Source of the DNA: Fusarium oxysporum f. sp. lycopersici 4287
Lineage: Eukaryota > Ascomycota > Sordariomycetes > Hypocreales > Nectriaceae
Length of the DNA: 12,168 nt
Direction: 5' to 3'
NCBI RefSeq assembly: GCF_000149955.1
Contig: NC_030988.1
Location: 4,694,815 to 4,706,982, forward strand
The notes beneath the pieces are model-generated. The model had not been told where the DNA came from and did not search any database. It saw only the letters and a program-made list of their open reading frames with translations. Made by a program: the position numbers and the translations under genes. Shown here piece after piece: positions 7,418 through 12,168 of this stretch (positions within the stretch are counted from its first letter, which is position 1; every line of letters begins with the position of its first letter).

Positions 7418-9183
7418 ATGATCAGTATGAACTCAAACGACTTTACTGAGAACGAATCCGTTCTGGGCTCGGGCGAGATACGGTCAACCCCAACGACCCA
7501 GTGCAAGCTTTGTGCTATGCACAACTGCAATGCGCAGAGTTACTCAACAGTATCATATTGGGACCCGCCTTCTGTCTCATTCCAGCAAATTCCTAGTGAG
7601 GCGATATCACGCCCCAAATCTATGGACCAAGACCTTTACCCTCCTACAACGACGAACGACTGTAGGTAAATGCAAGCCAAATGCTATAACTAAGCTAATT
7701 TCAATCAGCGTCATGGATGGAAAATCCAGTTGAAGTGCAATTCAACCTTCAGGGCGAGGGCTTCAATATGGCTACTAATGAAGCCATTCCCATGCTTGAT
7801 CTCAAGCAAGGTACGCTCATCTATGAAGACCAGATGGCTATAGATGATGGTTCAAAGCTGTATTGCACGTCTGGTTCCTCCTCTTTCACTCCCACCTCTA
7901 GCCCTTACTACGATGGCTCCTCTCCAGCGGCCTCTGGGGCATGCTACTTCAGCCCTAGCTACTCACCCTCAGATAACCGTACTGCCATGATGTTTTCCGC
8001 TGAGAGTTCGAGTGTTGCCTCGGGACCAATGACACTTCTGCCGAGAACAGACCTTTTAATGAGTCAGAGTCGCAACAACTGCGCCTCTCCTTCTCGAAAT
8101 CACAATCATCGATATGCTCCTTACAGGTTAGAGGGCTCAAGACTCGAACAATGCTCTCAAGTCACTTCCAACACCTCAGCAAGCCGCAAGCCTGTCCAGC
8201 ATGGCCACCAAGCTCGCCCAGATGACAACAACAGCCACCAGAATTTTAAATCCCATCATTCTTTCCCCGCTAATGGTGCCACTCCTCTGTCCTCCAACTA
8301 CTTCAACCTTCATGCCATGCAGGAAGCACCCCTAATTCTTTCCAGCATTCCCGTCTATCATAGAGGCAATATGTTAATTCCGACCCAGCTTTCATCCCTA
8401 ACGGCCCAGCAGCACCCTTGGCAAACCGATGTAAACAATTTTGCCCCGCCCCAGCCGCTTCTGTCTCACGGCCTCTCCAGAATACTCCAGAGCAATGGAG
8501 ACGCCGCTTGTCTCAGCGGACACTACATCGACCTTTCTGACCCTCCTGAGCTGTACGCTGCACTCCGTGAGGAGCAGATTCCTCCACCCCCTGAAGACAT
8601 GAACCCCGAGGATCCCGACATGATTCCCTGCGAGCAGGAATTGAGTTTTGAAGGCGATCTTTACACCCCTAGATGGGTTCGAGGTCATGGCAACAAGCGG
8701 GAGGGCTGGTGTGGAATCTGCAAGCCTGGGCGATGGCTTGTGCTGAAGAGCTCGGCTTTCTGGTATGACAGGTCGTTCTCTCATGGTATCAGTGCCGCCA
8801 CCGGAAGCTCATTCCAGGAACCTCAGCAGAAGCGGCGTATGAATGGAAACCCTGATGTTTGGGAAGGACTTTGTGGTAGCTGTGAACAGTGGATTGCACT
8901 TGTTAGCAGCAAGAAGAAGGGAACCACCTGGTTTAGACATGCTTATAAGGTAAGTCTGACCAATCATTTAAAAGGTGCTTTGACTAACAGCATCCAGTGT
9001 CACACGCACCTTAAGGTGAAAGGCACATTTAAACGTCGCCGTGAAGGGGGAAGCGCCAGGGGTTTTGACCAAGCCCCAAGGCTGAACACAACATCAGCGA
9101 CCCATGGCAATGATTGGAAGATAGACCGAATCAAGCCAGCGTTACCCGAGAACACGACTGGTTTCCCCCCGTGCGTGCCCTAG
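7418..9183 (+). CDS. Rua1-type regulator with C-terminal Rua1_C (DUF4451) domain
   Basis: Three exons (7418-7661, 7709-8949, 8998-9183) give about 556 residues. The C-terminal part, residues about 400-500, is a clear Rua1_C/DUF4451 domain. It opens with YTPRWVRG, then GWCGIC (C416, C419), GLCGSC (C470, C473), WFRHAYK (H492) and CHTH (C496, H497, H499) after the last intron; these Cys and His residues are the likely zinc ligands. The family is named after Ustilago maydis Rua1, regulator of the ustilagic acid cluster, and also includes fission yeast meiotic protein Meu26, so a nuclear DNA-binding regulatory role is inferred. The N-terminal 300 residues are Ser/Pro/Asn/His-rich and look disordered, with a SPYYDGSSPAASGACYFSP block; the tail is basic (KRRREGG). 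ATG 7427 has a better context (A at -3); ATG 7265 is also in frame and would add 51 residues, but it sits in the presumed leader. Targets cannot be inferred. Confidence 0.9.
7662..7708 (+). other. intron 1 of the Rua1-like gene (47 nt)
   Basis: Donor GTAGGT, branch-like CTAAT at 7695-7699, acceptor CAG. It joins a one-base codon remainder (T) to CG, giving Ser, and brings the upstream frame exactly into the long downstream frame. The competing donor GTAAAT at 7666 would send translation into a frame that stops within a few codons. Confidence 0.8.
8950..8997 (+). other. intron 2 of the Rua1-like gene (48 nt, in frame and stop-free)
   Basis: Donor GTAAGT, branch sequence CTAAC (8983-8987) and acceptor CAG are all near-ideal. 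Removal joins HAYK directly to CHTH, the arrangement conserved in the Rua1_C family. Because the intron is 16 codons with no stop, the genomic sequence reads straight through it; annotations without splicing would include a false insert inside the zinc-binding region. Confidence 0.9.
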
Positions 9184-9400
9184 TTCCTAGTCCTGACGTC
9201 AGACTGGCAATTTCTACGCTTTCTGTATCATTCTTCTTTTGCTGCGCAAGGCAGAGCCTTGGTTTGAGAACCGTTATTTAGTCTAAGGTGTCTTCATTCG
9301 TTGGATCGCCATTCGGGTATATTATGGCTCATGCTGTGCATTCTAGGGAGGGAGGCAATGTGGGTCATGTCAATTAGCCTCAGCCCGTCCCCGAGGCATA
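9184..9400. other. convergent intergenic region, 3' UTRs of both genes
   Basis: The two stop codons face each other across 217 bases. Both transcripts must end here or overlap. T-rich stretches (about 9227-9240, CATTCTTCTTTTG) and TTATTTAG (about 9274-9281) could take part in 3' end formation, but no canonical AATAAA is obvious. No gene or RNA is seen. Confidence 0.55.
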
Positions 9401-12051
9401 TCAGTCAAGTAATGTTTGAAGTGTGAGAGCTTCATCTTTAGAGTAAACCCGAACACCCATAATACACACAGCACTCCAAGGACTCGGTGTTTCGTCCTCA
9501 CTTGAGTTATCACTGTCTGTGCTCTCTCCTACTAGAGCTTTCCTCACATCATGCTCACACCTCGTGTTCCTCCGAGGCCCATCCCTCGACTCTTTCTCCA
9601 GAGAATGCGCGGCATCGTCAGTATTGTACAGCTCTTCCCATTCACTAATCGGGGAATCTGATGAATCGCCTGCCGAATCCCGAAAAGAAGAACCAAGTAA
9701 ATGCTCATCGTCTCGTGAAGACATCGTCGCTGACACAGGCTTTGCCGACGACCCTTCTTCTTCCACAAGCCGCTCGTGGCAAGAGCAAGACCGGATCACC
9801 TTCCCGTCTTCTGCATGACGCTGGACGATGATCTCCTGTTGAGCAGTGCCCTTTTCAACGTCACTTGGTAAAGTGCAACCTCTTGTCCCTTCGACATCAG
9901 CATTGGTGTTCTTTGTCAATGGCCCTGCACCCGTCTGCGTCGAAGTCAAGGGCTCCTTATTTGAGGCGCTATCTATTTCTTTGTGAGCTTTGCAACGAGT
10001 TCGTTGTTTGTTCTTGTTCTTCTGTTTCTGCTTTTTGGTAAGGACTCGTTTGATGTGGCGTTCCTCCCATCGTCGGCGGCGCTCCTCCCGACGGCACTTC
10101 GATGCTCTCTCTCGATCCTTGATCTTATCTAAACGGCTGGCTTCGCTAATATAAGCTTCGGCCTTCTTGTGGGCTACGTCGTAAGCAAAGCCAACCTGCG
10201 CCAGCTTGACGTTCTCCGTCCTGGCTCTGCACTCCTGCTTGATGACGTCCTCCACTGACTCCAATGATGTGTCTCTTTCCGCATCTACTCGCGTGCATAT
10301 GGTGTAGGTACCAGGTATCAACTTGGGCAGCTCTACAGAAGCTGATCGTGTCATCAAAGAGTTGTCATGAGACTGCGCTACACACCGACGAACCCCTGAG
10401 TCGGCGTCATGGTAAATGCGAAAACTAAGACGGAAGGCGTATTGGCCGTGGAGACCATTGAAATACCGTCTGTCAAGCTGTGAGACTGCAACGACAACTG
10501 GAGACTCCTTTGTCAGGACGATACGGAATCGGTCTTGGTGGCATGCCCTCCAGGGCACGTTAACGCTGATCCAACTCTGGCTACACCTCCAGTCTACCTC
10601 TCGGAAGAGCCTTGTGCGATCCAGGTGCGAGTATTTCCGCAGAAAGTCTTCAAAGGAGATCCAAAAGACAGAATCGCCACCAAAGCGATGCCCGAGTTCT
10701 TGCTGGACTTCTGCTGTCCACTCTTTTGAGCCATCACTCCAGGCACCTTCCCAGATGCCTTTACGGGCAAGAGCCCACGGATTGCGGATCTTCAGCAACC
10801 GCTTGCCTGATTTGAGTGTGTGGGCTGCCACGACAATGTAGGCATGGCCCTCTGAGATGCCGTCACGTTCGCCGTAGCCGCCATCCAGTATCCCGGTCGA
10901 GGCGCCAAACAGAAACTCCTGGTTGACCTTGGATAATTCGTCAGCCCAGAAGAGATCGGGATCAAGAATATCTGAAGTAAATAGCTGAGTGGTCACTCCA
11001 CCAGAAAGATCTTCCAATCCCTCACCAACCCAGCCACATGCTAATGCCGCATAATCGCCATGAGCCTTTGCATAAGCTTTCTCAATGAGAGGAACCCAGG
11101 TTTCGTTCTGATCTCTGCACTGGGCAAAGAAAAGGGCCTTGGAACCGGTCTGATACGTTCTCTTGTACTCGCTTTCCGCGTCGACTCGATCGGTTTGTTG
11201 CAGAAGTGCTCGCTGCAAACTCGGAGAGTCCCAACAGGGTGATTGAAGGTAGAGCGTATCATCGATGATGGTATACGTCCACGCTCCGTCTCGGTAGAAG
11301 ACGAAGCCATAGACACCGACTTCTACTCCAGATATCAGTGCCTTATGGGACTGCAACATGGGATGAAATGAAATATACCTGTGTCATGCGCCGCACATGT
11401 CTGAGTGAGCCCATATTCGAGGTTCGCAAGAGCGGTCAAGCCTGCGACAAACCAGCAGTTGCCGAGCTTGCCCTGCTTCACATCTCCGCCATCTACATTC
11501 TTCATGAACGTAGGTAGTGAAAAGATCTCATGTACTCTTTTGACGGCACCGGGCGCATTTGGCTCCGTGTCGAGGCAAGTTGTCTCACCCAGATCAAACA
11601 TTGTCTGTCGAAGCCCATTCAGACAGTGACCTTGATCCGCAAAATCAAATACCTGAGCTATACAGTTAACCACCAAGAACCAATCCGGCGTCCGAGGGTC
11701 AATATGAGTACTCACGAGGTCCCAGTCCCTGTCTCTATATCTCATATTCACCCGCTTACACTCTTTGACGATCTCGTTCACTTTTCGCTGGCACTGTGTT
11801 ACTGCTCGGAGACGTCCTTCAGTAAGCAATTCGTTACTATGATTGCCGTTTAGAGCAGCTTTTTCTGGCTGATCCAGTGGCAGGATCGTCAGGGCTTGTT
11901 GAGGGCGGGGGCTTGAGAAGCATCTCCAAATATTGTTGATCGAGGTCTGCGGCGACAACAACGGTTTCTTCTTCTTTTTCTTCCTTGTTTTCAAATTTAC
12001 CCTACCGCTTCGCGAAGAGCTTTCTGAGTCAGATGAAGTAGAATGTGTCAT
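9401..12051 (-). CDS. calpain-family (C2) cysteine protease with long charged C-terminal tail
   Basis: Three exons on minus (12051-11716, 11652-11379, 11322-9401) encode about 843 residues. Residues about 145-442 form a CysPc catalytic domain with the triad C178 (GKLGNCWF), H363 (EGHAYIV) and N384 (IRNPWA); GVYGFVFYRDG and IIDDTLYL are further family signatures. Residues about 445-555 resemble calpain domain III (SPVVVAVSQLDRRYF, then PGTYTICTRVDA). A highly basic, probably coiled-coil stretch follows (about 595-650), then a long acidic, Ser-rich disordered part, ending in SPWSAVCIMGVRVYSKD, a C-terminal block I recall from this fungal family. The N-terminus is Ser-rich with a run of six Lys (residues 24-29). 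No EF hands, MIT domain or membrane segment are seen, so it is not PalB/Rim13-like. It likely makes limited, regulatory cuts in cytosolic or nuclear proteins; substrates are unknown. GNCW instead of the more usual GDCW is a mild change next to the nucleophile. Confidence 0.93.
11323..11378 (-). other. intron 2 of the calpain-like gene (56 nt)
   Basis: Donor GTATAT, branch sequence CTGAT (11338-11334) and acceptor TAG. Splicing completes a split GAA codon (G|AA, Glu204) and joins CAAHDT to VGVYGFVFYRDG, restoring a well-known contiguous stretch of the calpain core. A nearer CAG would make an intron of only 28 nt and does not restore that stretch. Confidence 0.9.
11653..11715 (-). other. intron 1 of the calpain-like gene (63 nt, in frame and stop-free)
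   Basis: The donor GTGAGT at 11715 is ideal; a TTAAC branch-like site lies at 11669-11665 and the acceptor is GCTCAG. Removal joins RDWDL to VFDFADQGHCLNGL, which fits the family spacing (short acidic/hydrophobic linker, then a C-L-x-G-L stretch). Unspliced, it would add 21 residues starting VSTHIDPRTPDW, which look foreign to the family. The competing acceptor at 11658 would shift the frame into a stop. Confidence 0.8.
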
Positions 12052-12168
12052 GTATCGTAGATGACACGCAAGAGAAGCAAGGGATGGTGAGCTGGGGGTT
12101 TATAACCCAATTCTAACAGCTCGAATGAGGAATAGTGGGTTGATAACGGACTCCCTAGAAGTCCAGAA
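12052..12168 (-). promoter_or_regulatory. upstream region of the calpain-like gene with TATA-like element
   Basis: On minus, TATAAA lies at 12104-12099, about 50 bases before the ATG and inside a near-palindrome GGGTTTATAACCC (12096-12108). If it is the TATA box the leader would be very short. The start codon context is weak (T at -3). The rest of the promoter is beyond the window. Confidence 0.35.

Noticed and set aside
7666..7708. Alternative donor GTAAAT for intron 1 of the Rua1-like gene
   Set aside because: It would lead into a frame that stops within a few codons, whereas donor 7662 leads into the long conserved frame.
8398..8784. 128-codon minus-strand open frame
   Set aside because: It lies antisense inside the Rua1-like exon and has no motif; a shadow of the real coding strand.
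9519..9818. Plus-strand open frame of 99 codons, and similar ones at 10416-10841 and 11530-11853
   Set aside because: Antisense to calpain exons or an intron; Ser/Arg-rich shadow translations without family signatures.
11351..11378. A 28-base intron (donor GTATAT to the nearer CAG) in the calpain gene
   Set aside because: Too short for a fungal spliceosomal intron, and it does not place VGVYGF directly after HD as the family requires; the 56-base intron does.
1..12168. CRISPR arrays, rRNA or tRNA genes
   Set aside because: No regularly spaced repeats, rRNA-like conserved blocks or tRNA A/B box pairs with a foldable cloverleaf were seen.

Overview
This window looks like nuclear DNA of a filamentous ascomycete (Pezizomycotina, probably a sordariomycete-type mould). 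The evidence is short 47-63 nt introns with GTRNGT-type donors and CTRAY-like branch sites, a fungal Rua1_C/DUF4451 regulator, a fungal long-tailed calpain-like protease and a degenerate Ty3/Gypsy retrotransposon. The species cannot be read from the sequence.

Left part (1 to about 2050): mostly unexplained DNA. It holds a possible 30-codon tail of a plus-strand gene at the very edge, one orphan open frame (903-1379) that runs into an A-rich tract, and long stretches with no supportable gene.

Middle (about 2330-6550): the relic of one Ty3/Gypsy element on the plus strand, in the order gag (zinc knuckle), spacer, reverse transcriptase, RNase H, integrase. It is dead. The zinc knuckle is split by a one-base frameshift, the gag frame carries three nonsense codons, the RT motifs lie in different frames, and the integrase has an in-frame stop, an Ile where the first catalytic Asp is expected, and a gap before the second Asp. 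Only the RNase H block remains open, with all four D-E-D-D acidic residues. I could not find LTRs, a primer-binding site or a target-site duplication.

Right part (about 7190-12168): two well-formed genes, tail to tail. On plus (7418-9183, three exons) is a nuclear regulator-like protein with a C-terminal Rua1_C cysteine/histidine domain and a plausible TATA box upstream. On minus (12051-9401, three exons) is a calpain-family (C2) cysteine protease with the Cys-His-Asn triad, a domain III-like region, and a long basic-then-acidic tail. The two stop codons are 217 bases apart. In each gene one intron is a multiple of three and free of stops, so an unspliced message would still be read through. 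Nothing in the sequence shows that the two genes act in one pathway. I see no new multi-gene system here; the points most worth checking are the read-through introns, the orphan open frame and the retroelement next to the regulator's promoter.
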